Positions 24,061 to 32,435 are shown, counted from the stretch's first letter. The stretch is 32,479 bases of DNA from Streptomyces ossamyceticus (GCF_001418475.1 NZ_LIQX01000010.1:8809-41287); one strand, 5' to 3'. Numbers and translations are program-made. Notes: a model not told the origin generated them from the sequence alone.

Positions 24061-26064
24061 ATGTCCCCCGCCCCCCGCGCCGACTCCCCCGGATTCAGGC
24101 GCCGTTGCAGATCCGCGGCCGTCCGCGCCCTCGCCCTCGCGACCACCGCCACGGCGGCCCTGCTCTTCGCCCAGCCGGGTCGGACGCCGCACCCGGCCAC
24201 CCCGCTCGACGCACGGCCCGTCGCCGTGACCGACCGTCAGATGGCCGTCCCCGCAGCCCCGATGGGCTGGGCCTCCTGGAACGCGTTCGCCGCCAAGGTG
24301 GACTACAACGTCATCAAGAAGCAGGTCGACGCGTTCGTCGCCGCCGGGCTGCCGGAGGCCGGATACGACTACATCAACATCGACGAGGGCTGGTGGCAGG
24401 GCACCCGCGACAGCGCGGGCAACATCACGGTCGACGAGGCCGAATGGCCCGGCGGCATGAAGGCCATCGCCGACTACATCCACAGCAAGGGCCTCAAGGC
24501 CGGTATCTACACCGACGCCGGCAAGGACGGCTGCGGCTACTACTTCCCGACCGGACGCCCCGCCGCGCCCGGCAGCGGCAGCGAGGGCCACTACGTCCAG
24601 GACATGACCCAGTTCTCCCGCTGGGGCTTCGACTTCGTGAAGGTCGACTGGTGCGGCGGCGACGCTGAGGGCCTCGACCCGAAGACCACCTACCAGGCGA
24701 TCAGCGACGCCGTGACGCAGGCCACCGCCACCACCGGCCGTCCGCTCGCCCTCTCCCTGTGCAACTGGGGCTACTCCAACCCCTGGAACTGGGCGCCGGG
24801 CATGGGCCCGATGTGGCGCACCAACACCGACATCTTCTTCCACGGCGGGACCCCGTCGTACGGCAACGTCCTCACCGCGTTCGACCGCAACATCCACCCC
24901 ACCGCCCAGCACACCGGCTACTACAACGACGCCGACATGATGGTCACCGGCATGAACGGCCTGACCGCCGCCCAGAACCGCTCCCACATGAACCTGTGGG
25001 CGATCTCCGGCGCCCCGCTGCTCACCGGCCTCGACCTCACCACCATGTCCGCCGACACCAGAAGCGTCCTGACCAACCCCGAGGTCATCGCCGTCGACCA
25101 GGACCGGCGCGGCCTCCAGGGCGTCAAGGTCGCCGAGGACACCTCCGGCCTCCAGGTGTACGGCAAGGTCCTCTCCGGCACCGGCAACCGCGCCGTCGTC
25201 CTGCTCAACCGCACGTCCACCACGCAGAACATGACGGTCCGCTGGTCCGACCTGGGTCTGACGAACGCCGCCGCGACCGTGCGCGACCTGTGGGCGCGGC
25301 AGAACGTCGGCACCCCCGGCACCGGCTACACCACCGGCGTCCCCGCGGGCGGCTCCGTCATGCTCACGGTCACCGGGGGCACCGAGCAGCCCGCGGCCAC
25401 CTACAACGGCACAGCGAGCTTCTCCGGGGTCGGCGCCGGCAGCACCGGCCTGAAGACCGTCGACGTCTCCTACACCAACACCTCGTCCACGGCCCGCGTC
25501 GGCACCCTCACGGTCAACGGCCAGACCCCGACGAAGGTCTCCTTCCCGCCGACCGGCTCCACCCCCGGCAGCGTCTCCGTGCAGGTCGGCCTCACCAAGG
25601 GCGCCGCCAACACGATCGCCTTCTCGGGCGCCCCCACGCTCGAAGGCATCGTCGTCCGACCCCTGCCCGGCACCGACGCCACCCTCGTCACCGGCACCCA
25701 GTCCGGCCGCTGCGCGGACATCAACGACAACACCATCACCAACGGCACCGACGCCCAGCTGTGGACCTGCAACGGCGGCCTCAACCAGCAGTGGTCGTAC
25801 CACAGCACCCGCAAGGAGCTGGTGGTGTACGGCAACAAGTGCCTCGACGCCTACAACCGCGGCACCACCAACGGCACCCGCGTCGTCATCTGGGACTGCA
25901 CCGGCGGCAGCAACCAGAAGTGGAACGTCAACGCCGACGGCACGATCACCAACGTCAACGCCGGGCTCTGCCTGGACGCCTACCAGGCGGCCACCACCAA
26001 CGGCACGAAGCTCGTGCTGTGGTCCTGCAACGGTCAGAACAACCAGAAGTGGAGCCTGACGTGA
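24061..26064 (+). CDS. GH27 glycosidase (alpha-galactosidase or beta-L-arabinopyranosidase) with ricin-type CBM13
   Basis: A 667-aa exported enzyme. An N-terminal Arg-rich signal region precedes a hydrophobic stretch (about 21-38). The GH27 barrel begins at PMGWASWNAF (67-76). The nucleophile is Asp196 in KVDWCGGD; the acid/base is Asp292 in GYYNDADMM. The sugar-pocket signature, usually DDCW in alpha-galactosidases, reads DEGWW here (108-112), so specificity may differ; a Streptomyces GH27 with CBM13 is known that prefers beta-L-arabinopyranosides. A beta-rich middle region, possibly another carbohydrate-binding module (about 445-545), and a C-terminal ricin B/CBM13 domain with QxW-type repeats (NQQWS, NQKWN, NQKWS) follow. 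ATG at 24061 has AGGAG 4 nt upstream. Its stop overlaps the GH43 start (GTGA). Confidence 0.93.
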   Translation: MSPAPRADSPGFRRRCRSAAVRALALATTATAALLFAQPGRTPHPATPLDARPVAVTDRQMAVPAAPMGWASWNAFAAKVDYNVIKKQVDAFVAAGLPEAGYDYINIDEGWWQGTRDSAGNITVDEAEWPGGMKAIADYIHSKGLKAGIYTDAGKDGCGYYFPTGRPAAPGSGSEGHYVQDMTQFSRWGFDFVKVDWCGGDAEGLDPKTTYQAISDAVTQATATTGRPLALSLCNWGYSNPWNWAPGMGPMWRTNTDIFFHGGTPSYGNVLTAFDRNIHPTAQHTGYYNDADMMVTGMNGLTAAQNRSHMNLWAISGAPLLTGLDLTTMSADTRSVLTNPEVIAVDQDRRGLQGVKVAEDTSGLQVYGKVLSGTGNRAVVLLNRTSTTQNMTVRWSDLGLTNAAATVRDLWARQNVGTPGTGYTTGVPAGGSVMLTVTGGTEQPAATYNGTASFSGVGAGSTGLKTVDVSYTNTSSTARVGTLTVNGQTPTKVSFPPTGSTPGSVSVQVGLTKGAANTIAFSGAPTLEGIVVRPLPGTDATLVTGTQSGRCADINDNTITNGTDAQLWTCNGGLNQQWSYHSTRKELVVYGNKCLDAYNRGTTNGTRVVIWDCTGGSNQKWNVNADGTITNVNAGLCLDAYQAATTNGTKLVLWSCNGQNNQKWSLT

Positions 26065-27458
26065 GCGACACGAACCACGGCACCGGGCTGTCCCGCCGGA
26101 CGTTCCTCGGCGCGGCGGCGACCGTCCCGCTGGCCGCGACGGGCGCGCTGACGCTCGGCGCGGGCACCGCGCACGCCGCCGACTCGGCGTACGTCATGGT
26201 CTACTTCACCGAGTCCACCACCATGCTGGAGGCCAACTACGGGCTGCACCTGGCCGTCAGCCAGGACGGGCTGAACTGGACGCCGCTCAACCAGAACGCC
26301 CCCGTGGTCACCCCGACCCTCGGCGCCGGCGGTCTGCGCGACCCCTTCGTGATGCGCAAGCAGGACGGCACCTTCGTCGTCCTGGCCACCGACCTCAACG
26401 GCACCGACTGGAACCACGACAGCGTCAACATCCACGTCTGGGACTCCACCGACCTGCGCACCTTCACCGGCTACCGGCTGCTGAAGCTGCACGACATGAC
26501 CGGCACCCACAGCTGGGCACCGGAGGCGTTCTGGGACCCCGGTCGCGGCCGGTACGGCATCCTCTACTCGTCGGTGAACAGCAGCGGCCACAACGTGATC
26601 ATGGTCAGCTACACGACCGACTTCAGCACCACCACCGACCCCCAGGTCTTCTTCGACCCGGGCTACGACATCATCGACGGCACCCTGGCCAAGGACGTGA
26701 ACGGCGTCAACTACCTCTACTACAAGAGGAACCAGCAGCTCGTCGGAGCCCGCTCGACGTCCCTGAACCCGGGCAGCTTCACTCCGTTCAGCACCCCGGT
26801 CGCCCACGGCGGCACCGAGGCGCCGACGGTCGTGAAGTCACTGACCTCCAACGCCTGGTACCTGTGGGGCGACACCTACACCCCCAACGGCGTCTTCTAC
26901 GTCTGGCAGTCCACCGACCTCGCGTCCGGCACCTGGACGGCCCTCGACCAGAAGCTGTACACCCAGCCGCTCAACTCCAAGCACTGCGGCATCCACCCGA
27001 TCACCTCGACCGAGTACTCCAACCTGCTCGCCAAGTGGGGCACCCCCGCCTGGAACCGGCTCAAGTCCTACAACTACCCGGCCCGTTACGTCCGGCACAG
27101 CAACTACGCGGCCCGGATCGACGAGTACCCCTTCGACCCGTTCCCCGACTCCCAGTGGAAGCTGGTCCCCGGCCTGGCCGACTCCTCCGGCGTCTCCTTC
27201 CAGTCCGTCAACCTCCCCACCCGCTATCTGCGGCACTACAACTACGCCCTGCGGCTCGACACGAACGACGGCACCTCCACGTTCGCCGCCGACGCCACCT
27301 TCGTCCGTACCGCCGGACTCGCGGACTCCACCTGGTCCTCGTTCCGGTCGTACAACTTCCCGACGCGCTACATCCGGCACTTCGACTACGCCCTGCGGAT
27401 CGACCCGGTCTCCACGGCGGCGGAACGCGCGGACGCGACGTTCCGGGTCGGCTACTGA
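26061..27458 (+). CDS. GH43-like exported glycosidase with C-terminal AbfB (CBM42) domain
   Basis: A 465-aa enzyme. It has a Tat signal (LSRRTFLGAAA, 10-20; likely cleavage after AHA near residue 39). The five-bladed propeller domain (about 42-320) has RDPFVM (Asp94, expected base) and a candidate acid Glu155 in APEAFWD. The C-terminal AbfB domain (about 333-465) has three YxxRYxRH-type repeats (YPARYVRH, LPTRYLRH, FPTRYIRH), the arabinofuranose-binding beta-trefoil. GTG at 26061 overlaps the stop of the GH27 gene by 3 nt, with GGAG at 6 nt, so both enzymes are made together. It probably removes arabinose from arabinan, arabinoxylan or arabinogalactan. The exact GH43 activity cannot be read. 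Confidence 0.9.
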   Translation: MSDTNHGTGLSRRTFLGAAATVPLAATGALTLGAGTAHAADSAYVMVYFTESTTMLEANYGLHLAVSQDGLNWTPLNQNAPVVTPTLGAGGLRDPFVMRKQDGTFVVLATDLNGTDWNHDSVNIHVWDSTDLRTFTGYRLLKLHDMTGTHSWAPEAFWDPGRGRYGILYSSVNSSGHNVIMVSYTTDFSTTTDPQVFFDPGYDIIDGTLAKDVNGVNYLYYKRNQQLVGARSTSLNPGSFTPFSTPVAHGGTEAPTVVKSLTSNAWYLWGDTYTPNGVFYVWQSTDLASGTWTALDQKLYTQPLNSKHCGIHPITSTEYSNLLAKWGTPAWNRLKSYNYPARYVRHSNYAARIDEYPFDPFPDSQWKLVPGLADSSGVSFQSVNLPTRYLRHYNYALRLDTNDGTSTFAADATFVRTAGLADSTWSSFRSYNFPTRYIRHFDYALRIDPVSTAAERADATFRVGY

Positions 27459-27487
27459 GCCGTCGGCACCCACCTCGCCCCCGGTGC

Positions 27488-27502
27488 GCCGAACGTTTCG
27501 GC
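27488..27502. promoter_or_regulatory. Second copy of the GH27-type operator
   Basis: GCCGAA-CGT-TTCGGC, the exact reverse complement of the 15-mer at 23992-24006. It lies 30 bp after the GH43 stop and 65 bp before the next start codon, so it may bring the downstream secreted-protein gene under the same regulator. Confidence 0.5.
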
Positions 27503-27566
27503 CGCTTCCCCCGTCCCAGTGGGGACAGCGGCCGCGCGGGCGGCCGCCCGGGGGCCGGAGGGACGT

Positions 27567-28163
27567 ATGGACAGGCGGACGAGGGCGCGCGTGGGTACGG
27601 CCGCGGCCGGTGCGGTGCTCGCGCTGGCGGCACTCCAGGGGTCGAGCTCGGGGGCGCAGACGGTGGCGGACGTGTCGTCGCCGGCGACGGTGTGCGAGGG
27701 AACCCGGCCGAAGGGCAGCCTCGCGGGCCTCGGCAGCCCGGAGGACACCCCGTTGCAGCGGACGCTCAACCACGTGGACAAGATCGCCTACGGCCGCTAC
27801 GCCGACACCTTCACCGGTATGGAGGTCGACGAGGAGGGCTCCGGTGTGAGCATCTACCGCATGCCCTCCGCTTCCTTCGACGCCGCCGTCTGCGGGACCG
27901 CCGAGAAGGGCGTCACCGTCCGGCTGCACGACACGGACATCAACGCGGGGGACATCGACGCCCTCGCCGACCGGATCAGCGAGGACATGAGCCGCTGGGA
28001 CGGCACCTTCCAGCTCCGCGAGGTCGGCCAGGACGGCAGGGGCCACGTCCTCGTCGGTGTCGACGACCCCGAGACGGCCGAACCCATCCTCCGGGCCGCC
28101 TTCGGCGAGCGGAACGCCAAGTACATCAGGGTGGAGTACGCGCCCCAGGCGGAGCTGCTCTGA
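27567..28163 (+). CDS. Exported protein of unknown function
   Basis: A 198-aa protein. Basic M-D-R-R-T-R-A-R-V, then an Ala/Leu-rich hydrophobic segment (about 10-26), then a Ser/Gly stretch: a signal peptide or uncleaved anchor. The mature part is acidic with two Cys (VCEGT and AVCGT), compatible with a disulfide, and an alpha/beta pattern; no enzyme motif is seen. ATG at 27567 has GGAGG 5 nt upstream. It follows the glycosidase operon by 108 bp, with a copy of the operator in between, and precedes the tRNA-like gene. Function not recognised. Confidence 0.8.
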   Translation: MDRRTRARVGTAAAGAVLALAALQGSSSGAQTVADVSSPATVCEGTRPKGSLAGLGSPEDTPLQRTLNHVDKIAYGRYADTFTGMEVDEEGSGVSIYRMPSASFDAAVCGTAEKGVTVRLHDTDINAGDIDALADRISEDMSRWDGTFQLREVGQDGRGHVLVGVDDPETAEPILRAAFGERNAKYIRVEYAPQAELL

Positions 28164-28180
28164 GCGCGCTCGATCACCGG

Positions 28181-28210
28181 TTCGCGGGTCCCGCGAAGAT
28201 CCGCTATGGT
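28181..28210 (+). promoter_or_regulatory. Palindrome and candidate promoter for the tRNA-like gene
   Basis: TTCGCGGG-T-CCCGCGAA (28181-28197) is a perfect 17-nt palindrome located 18 bp after the preceding stop. TATGGT (28205-28210) fits a -10; TTCGCG (28181-28186), 18 nt before it, could be a weak -35 inside the palindrome. The palindrome may instead be the terminator of the upstream gene. Confidence 0.45.
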
Positions 28211-28251
28211 TGACCACGAGCCGCTCACCGGAACACCGGGAAGCACTCAAT

Positions 28252-28324
28252 GCGTTGGTCGTCTAAGGAAAGACGCCCCACTTCCTGTGGGGAAATGCAG
28301 GTGCAAGGCCTGCCCGGCGCTCCA
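28252..28324 (+). tRNA. tRNA-Gly(UCC)-like gene with encoded CCA and atypical T-loop
   Basis: A full cloverleaf can be drawn by hand. Acceptor GCGTTGG (28252-28258) pairs with CCGGCGC (28314-28320) including two G-U pairs. D-stem GTCT/AGAC has a short AAGGAA loop that keeps G18 and G19. Anticodon stem CCCCA/TGGGG holds loop CTTCCTG, anticodon UCC at 28283-28285. The variable loop is AAAT; the T-stem is GCAGG/CCTGC; the discriminator is U73, followed by CCA. U73, G1-C72, C2-G71 and C35-C36 fit glycine identity. A15-U48 is kept. Odd points: the T-loop is TGCAAGG instead of TTCAANN (G at position 55), the D-loop is only six nt, and position 37 is U. A strong hairpin follows four nt after CCA. 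Confidence 0.82.
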
Positions 28325-28327
28325 CTT

Positions 28328-28362
28328 CGAACCCCGTCCCGCGGTCAGCGGGACGGGGTTCG
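28328..28362. terminator. Strong hairpin after the tRNA-like gene
   Basis: A perfect 15-bp stem: 28328-28342 (CGAACCCCGTCCCGC) pairs with 28348-28362, with the 5-nt loop GGTCA. It starts four nt after the tRNA CCA and lies 18 nt from the stop of the convergent GH2 gene, so it can end transcription from both sides. No T-run. Confidence 0.85.
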
Positions 28363-28379
28363 TGCCGTTCAGGGCCCTT

Positions 28380-31300
28380 CTACTCGGTGGCCGTCCACTT
28401 CCGCGCGGCCACCGTCGCCGCGTCCACGTCCCGCAGCGGCCGCAGCCGGTAGGTGTAGGTGTAGTCGCGGTCGGCGAACAGCTTGTACTCGTCGTGCGTG
28501 TGGGCGCCCCAGCTGTTGTCGCCGCCCACCCCCATCTGGCGGTGGTTGACGCGCAGGACGACGGCGTCACGGGGCGTCAGCTGGTAGTCGTGGCGGACAC
28601 CGGAGGAGAGGTCCTCCGGGGTGAAGTGCGACGCGTTGACCTCCAGCAGGGAGCCGGGCTCGGCGGAGACGAGGAGGCCGGCACCGCCGCGGTCGGTGAG
28701 CGCGGCCCAGCGGACGTCCGTCTTGTTGCCGTTCTCCTGGGGGCGGATGTACGGCGTCCACTGCCCGGCGACCGAACCCGAGTAGCGGCCGACGTCGGTG
28801 GCGTCGTTGCGGTCCCAGTGGTTCTCCTCCGGCCCCCGGCCGTAGTAGTGCAGCCGGTCCAGCCTGCGGGGCAGCAGGAGCAGGGTGCCCACCTCCGGGA
28901 TGTACGGCAGGGACGACGCCCCCGGGTGCAGGGTGTTGTCGACCTTGATCTCCCCGTTCCCGAACACCGTGTACGTGGTCGTGTACGTCGACTCGGTGGC
29001 CGTCGGCAGGGTACCGCCGACCTTCACCTGGACGGCCCTGTCGGCGCCGAGGACCCGTACCGACACGTCCGTCACCTTGCGCCGGGCGCCCGCGTCCCGC
29101 CAGGTCTGGTTGCGGGTGTGGTGGCCGTTGCCCCGGTCGTTGTCCGTCGGCGCCCGCCAGAAGTTCGGCACGGCCCCGGAGTCGAGGAGCCGGACGCCGT
29201 GCGCCTCGTACGAGGTGAGCAGGCCGTCCGCCTTGTCGACGGTCACGGAGAAGTTCCGGCCCCTGACGGTGACCTTCCCAGCCGTCTCCTCGTGGCGGAG
29301 GGCCGGCACGCTCGCCAGCCGGGTGGGCTTCACCGCGGGGACCGCGGCCTTGACGGGCAGCTGCTGCTTGGCCACCTCGAAGCCCGCCTTCGCCCAGGGG
29401 GTGCGTTCCCTGGTGGTGAAGGAGAGCTGGAGGAAGTACTCCGTGCCGGGGGCGGGAGAGGCGGGCAGCCGGAAGGGGACCTTGATGTCCTTCGAGGAGA
29501 GCGGGGCGACGTTCAGCTGGGCGCGGGTCAGACGGCCGCGCTGGACCACCTCGCCGTCGGCCACCAGCGACCAGTGGCCGTCGTAGGCCCGCAGGTCGGT
29601 GAACAGGTTCTCGTTGGTGAGGGTGACCGCCGCGCCCTGCGCGAGGGTGGAGCCGGACGCCGGGGCCGCCTGGATGGCCTGGTAGATCTGCTTGACCTCG
29701 GCGGACTTGCCGGTGAGGCGGCGGTCGGCGGTGAGGATGCCGTCCGCGACGAAGGCGCCGTCATTGGGGTTGTCGCCCCAGTCACCGCCGTACGCGAGGA
29801 ACGTGCGCTCCTTCGGCTTCCTCTCCGTCACCTTCACGGTGGCCGCGTCGAACCAGAAGCGCACCCCGTCGTCCCCCGGGCCCCGCCCGTCGGAAGCCAG
29901 CTCCGTCGCGCTCAGCGCCCGCGCGTACACCCGCGCCCGCCGTATCGTCCCGTTGAACTCCCGCGTCGGGTTGTCGATGTCGGTGGCGAGCGACAGCGGC
30001 GCGGTGTTGCTGCTGGGGCGCCGCGTGGTGGTGCGGGTCGCCTTCGCCTCGCCGTCGACGTACAGGGTGAGGGAACCGGCCTCGGCGTCGAAGACGCCCG
30101 CGACATGGTGCTCGCGCCCGGTCCAGCCCTCGTCCGGCACGTTCCAGCTCGCGCTGACCCACTGGCCGCCGCCGTGGATGAAGAACTCGACGCTCCGGTT
30201 CGTCTGCTTCAGCGCGTACTGCGTGTCGCCCTTGGCGAGGATCGGCTGGTGGCTGAAGGGGACGTGCGGGGTGAACCACGCCTCCAAGGTCAGCGACCCC
30301 GTCAGGTCCACGGACGGGTCACGCGCGAAGGCGGTCGCGCCGAAGACGCCCTTGTCGCGGTCGAAGCGCCCGGCGGCGGTGAGGAGTTCGCCCTTCAGCC
30401 CGTTCGGCCCGGAGTCCGTGAAGATCTTCCGCACCGGTACCGGCGTCGTCAGCGACTGGTCGATGAAGTCCCAGATCCAGCCGCCCTGGAGGACGTCGTA
30501 GCGGCGTACGAGGTCCCAGTACTTCTTGAAGTTGCCGGTCGAGTTCCCCATGGAGTGCGAGTACTCGATCATCACGTACGGGCGGGTGTCCGAGGTGTCC
30601 TTCGCGCGCTGCTCGACCCGCTGCGGGCTGTCGTACATCTCCGACCTGATCTGGCTGATCGTCGGCCGGTCGTCGCCCTCGTACTGGACGACGCGCGTCG
30701 GGTCGTAGGAACGGATCCAGTCGTGCATGGCGACGAAGGTGCTGCCGCCGCCCGCCTCGTTGCCGAGGGACCAGATGACGACCGAGGCGTGGTTCTTGTC
30801 GCGGTGCACCATGGCCTGGGCGCGGGCCACGCACGCCTTCGTCCAGTCGGCGTGGTTGCCCGGGTACTGGTCGCGGATGCCGTGCGTCTCCAGGTTCGTC
30901 TCGTCGACGAGGTACAGCCCGTACTCGTCGGCCAGCTCCAGCCACAGCGGGTTGTTGGGGTAGTGCGACGTGCGGATCGTGTTGATGTTCAACCGCTTGG
31001 CGAGCCGCATGTCCCGCTCCATGTCGGCGCGGGTCAGCGCCATGCCCCGGTCCGGGTGCATCTCGTGCCGGTTGGTGCCCCGGAACGACACCGGCTTCCC
31101 GTTGATCCGCATCAGCCCGTCCTTCAGGGCGAACTCGCGCAGACCGACGCGGTGCGACAGCGTCTCGACGACCTTGCCGCGCGCGTCCCGCAGCCGCAGC
31201 ACCGCCGTGTAGAGGGTCGGACGCTCGGCCGACCAGAGCACCGGGTGCGGCACCGCCTTGCTCGCGCTGACGGTCACGTCCTCGCCGGCCGGGGCCGCGG

Positions 31301-32318
31301 ACAGGTCGACGGACCGGACGAGGGGCCGCGACCAGACGGCGTGCCCGCGCGCGTCGTAGAGCTGCGTCTCCACGGAGTACGCGCCCTTGCCGGCGCCCTT
31401 TCCGTAGGCGCGGACGCTCGCTGTGACCGACAGGTCGGCGGCCTTGTAGCCGTCGCGGACCGGGGTGTCCAGCTTGAAGTCGCGCAGGTGCACGGCCGGG
31501 GTGTTGAAGAGGTAGACCGAGCGGAAGATGCCGCTCAGCCGGATCATGTCCTGGTCCTCCAGCCAGTCGCCGTCCGAGTAGCGGTACACCTCGACGGCGA
31601 TCTGGTTGGTCCCCGGCTTCAGATGCGGGGTGATGTCGTACTCGGCCGGGTCGTACGAGTCCTCGTGGTAGCCGACCAGTTCGCCGTTGATCCACACGTA
31701 GTGCGCGGACTTGACGCCCTCGAAGTGGAGGAAGGTCCGGCGGCCGTCCGCCGTCCAGTTCTTCGGGAGCGTGAACCGGCGCCGGTACTGCCCGATCGGG
31801 TTGTACCGGGTCGGCGCGGCCGGTGGCTGTGCCTCCTCGCCGAGACCGTTCGGGCCCCACCACGGGTAGGTGATGTTGATGTAGATCGGGAAGTCGTAAC
31901 CGTGGTTCTGCCAGCAGGACGGCACCGGGATGGTGTCCCAGCCGCTGTCGTCGACGTCGGTGCGGTAGAAGTCCTCGTCCCGGTCGTCCGGCCGGTCCGC
32001 GTACGCGAACTTCCACCGGCCGTCGAGGCTGAGACGGTACGGGGAGTCGGTGCGGTCGGCCTTGAGGGCCTGTCTGACGTCCGCGTACGGCATGAGGGTC
32101 GTGTGGGGCGGTTCGGCGCCGACCTGGAACAGGGCGATGTCGCCGTTCCACTCGGTGCCGTCGACCGTGACCGCCGCGGTGGTGGCCGCGGTGGTGGCCG
32201 CCCCCGCCGTCGCGGTGCGGGCCGCGGCCCGGGCGATGCCGTCGGGCAGGGCGAGGCCGGCGAGGAGGGCGGCGCCGCCCTCCGGGTCCGCGTGGGCGCC
32301 AGGGTGCGGGTGCTGCAT
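28380..32318 (-). CDS. LacZ-type GH2 beta-galactosidase with inserted LamG-like domain
   Basis: A 1312-aa enzyme, longer than the ~1020 of E. coli LacZ. The sugar-binding domain (about 95-280) and Ig-like domain precede the GH2 barrel, with NRHEMHP (416-422), acid/base Glu521 in SLGNEAGGG and nucleophile Glu585 in MIEYSHSMGN. Between WDFIDQ (616-621) and YGGDWGD, normally close together in LacZ, there is an insertion of about 180 residues with a concanavalin/LamG pattern (LTGSLTLEAWF, GREHHVAGVFD, LTLYVDGE, IRRARVYARAL). The C-terminal region is the usual LacZ beta-sandwich (NFWRAPTDND, HYYGRGPEENHWDR). The N-terminus is Ala/Thr-rich without a clear signal peptide. ATG at 32318 has GGAAGG at 8 nt. 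It probably releases terminal beta-galactose from plant galactans. Confidence 0.93.
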   Translation of the reverse strand: MQHPHPGAHADPEGGAALLAGLALPDGIARAAARTATAGAATTAATTAAVTVDGTEWNGDIALFQVGAEPPHTTLMPYADVRQALKADRTDSPYRLSLDGRWKFAYADRPDDRDEDFYRTDVDDSGWDTIPVPSCWQNHGYDFPIYINITYPWWGPNGLGEEAQPPAAPTRYNPIGQYRRRFTLPKNWTADGRRTFLHFEGVKSAHYVWINGELVGYHEDSYDPAEYDITPHLKPGTNQIAVEVYRYSDGDWLEDQDMIRLSGIFRSVYLFNTPAVHLRDFKLDTPVRDGYKAADLSVTASVRAYGKGAGKGAYSVETQLYDARGHAVWSRPLVRSVDLSAAPAGEDVTVSASKAVPHPVLWSAERPTLYTAVLRLRDARGKVVETLSHRVGLREFALKDGLMRINGKPVSFRGTNRHEMHPDRGMALTRADMERDMRLAKRLNINTIRTSHYPNNPLWLELADEYGLYLVDETNLETHGIRDQYPGNHADWTKACVARAQAMVHRDKNHASVVIWSLGNEAGGGSTFVAMHDWIRSYDPTRVVQYEGDDRPTISQIRSEMYDSPQRVEQRAKDTSDTRPYVMIEYSHSMGNSTGNFKKYWDLVRRYDVLQGGWIWDFIDQSLTTPVPVRKIFTDSGPNGLKGELLTAAGRFDRDKGVFGATAFARDPSVDLTGSLTLEAWFTPHVPFSHQPILAKGDTQYALKQTNRSVEFFIHGGGQWVSASWNVPDEGWTGREHHVAGVFDAEAGSLTLYVDGEAKATRTTTRRPSSNTAPLSLATDIDNPTREFNGTIRRARVYARALSATELASDGRGPGDDGVRFWFDAATVKVTERKPKERTFLAYGGDWGDNPNDGAFVADGILTADRRLTGKSAEVKQIYQAIQAAPASGSTLAQGAAVTLTNENLFTDLRAYDGHWSLVADGEVVQRGRLTRAQLNVAPLSSKDIKVPFRLPASPAPGTEYFLQLSFTTRERTPWAKAGFEVAKQQLPVKAAVPAVKPTRLASVPALRHEETAGKVTVRGRNFSVTVDKADGLLTSYEAHGVRLLDSGAVPNFWRAPTDNDRGNGHHTRNQTWRDAGARRKVTDVSVRVLGADRAVQVKVGGTLPTATESTYTTTYTVFGNGEIKVDNTLHPGASSLPYIPEVGTLLLLPRRLDRLHYYGRGPEENHWDRNDATDVGRYSGSVAGQWTPYIRPQENGNKTDVRWAALTDRGGAGLLVSAEPGSLLEVNASHFTPEDLSSGVRHDYQLTPRDAVVLRVNHRQMGVGGDNSWGAHTHDEYKLFADRDYTYTYRLRPLRDVDAATVAARKWTATE

Positions 32319-32405
32319 GACCGGGGCCTTCCTCGTGACGACTTGGGGGAGTGCGCGTACTGAGGACCGTCGGATGCTGTCCGTTGTTGTTGAAAAACCG
32401 CGCTC

Positions 32406-32435
32406 ACATTAGGACTTCGAACAGAAGTGGAGCAA
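32406..32435 (-). promoter_or_regulatory. GH2 promoter with operator-like inverted repeat in the spacer
   Basis: On the minus strand TTGCTC (32435-32430), 18 nt, TAATGT (32411-32406). The spacer contains ACTTC-N5-GAAGT (32414-32428), an inverted repeat placed where a repressor would block polymerase. Predicted transcription start near 32399, about 80 nt before the ATG. The region is AT-richer than the rest of the window. Confidence 0.5.

Noticed and set aside
28252..28362. Integration site (attB) of a mobile element at the tRNA-like gene
   Set aside because: No duplicated tRNA 3' end, integrase gene or other mobile-element hallmark is visible in the window.
28206..32363. 1385-codon plus-strand open frame opposite the GH2 gene
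   Set aside because: The minus strand has complete LacZ motifs. The plus-strand frame also runs across the tRNA-like gene and has Val/Arg/Gly-rich shadow composition.
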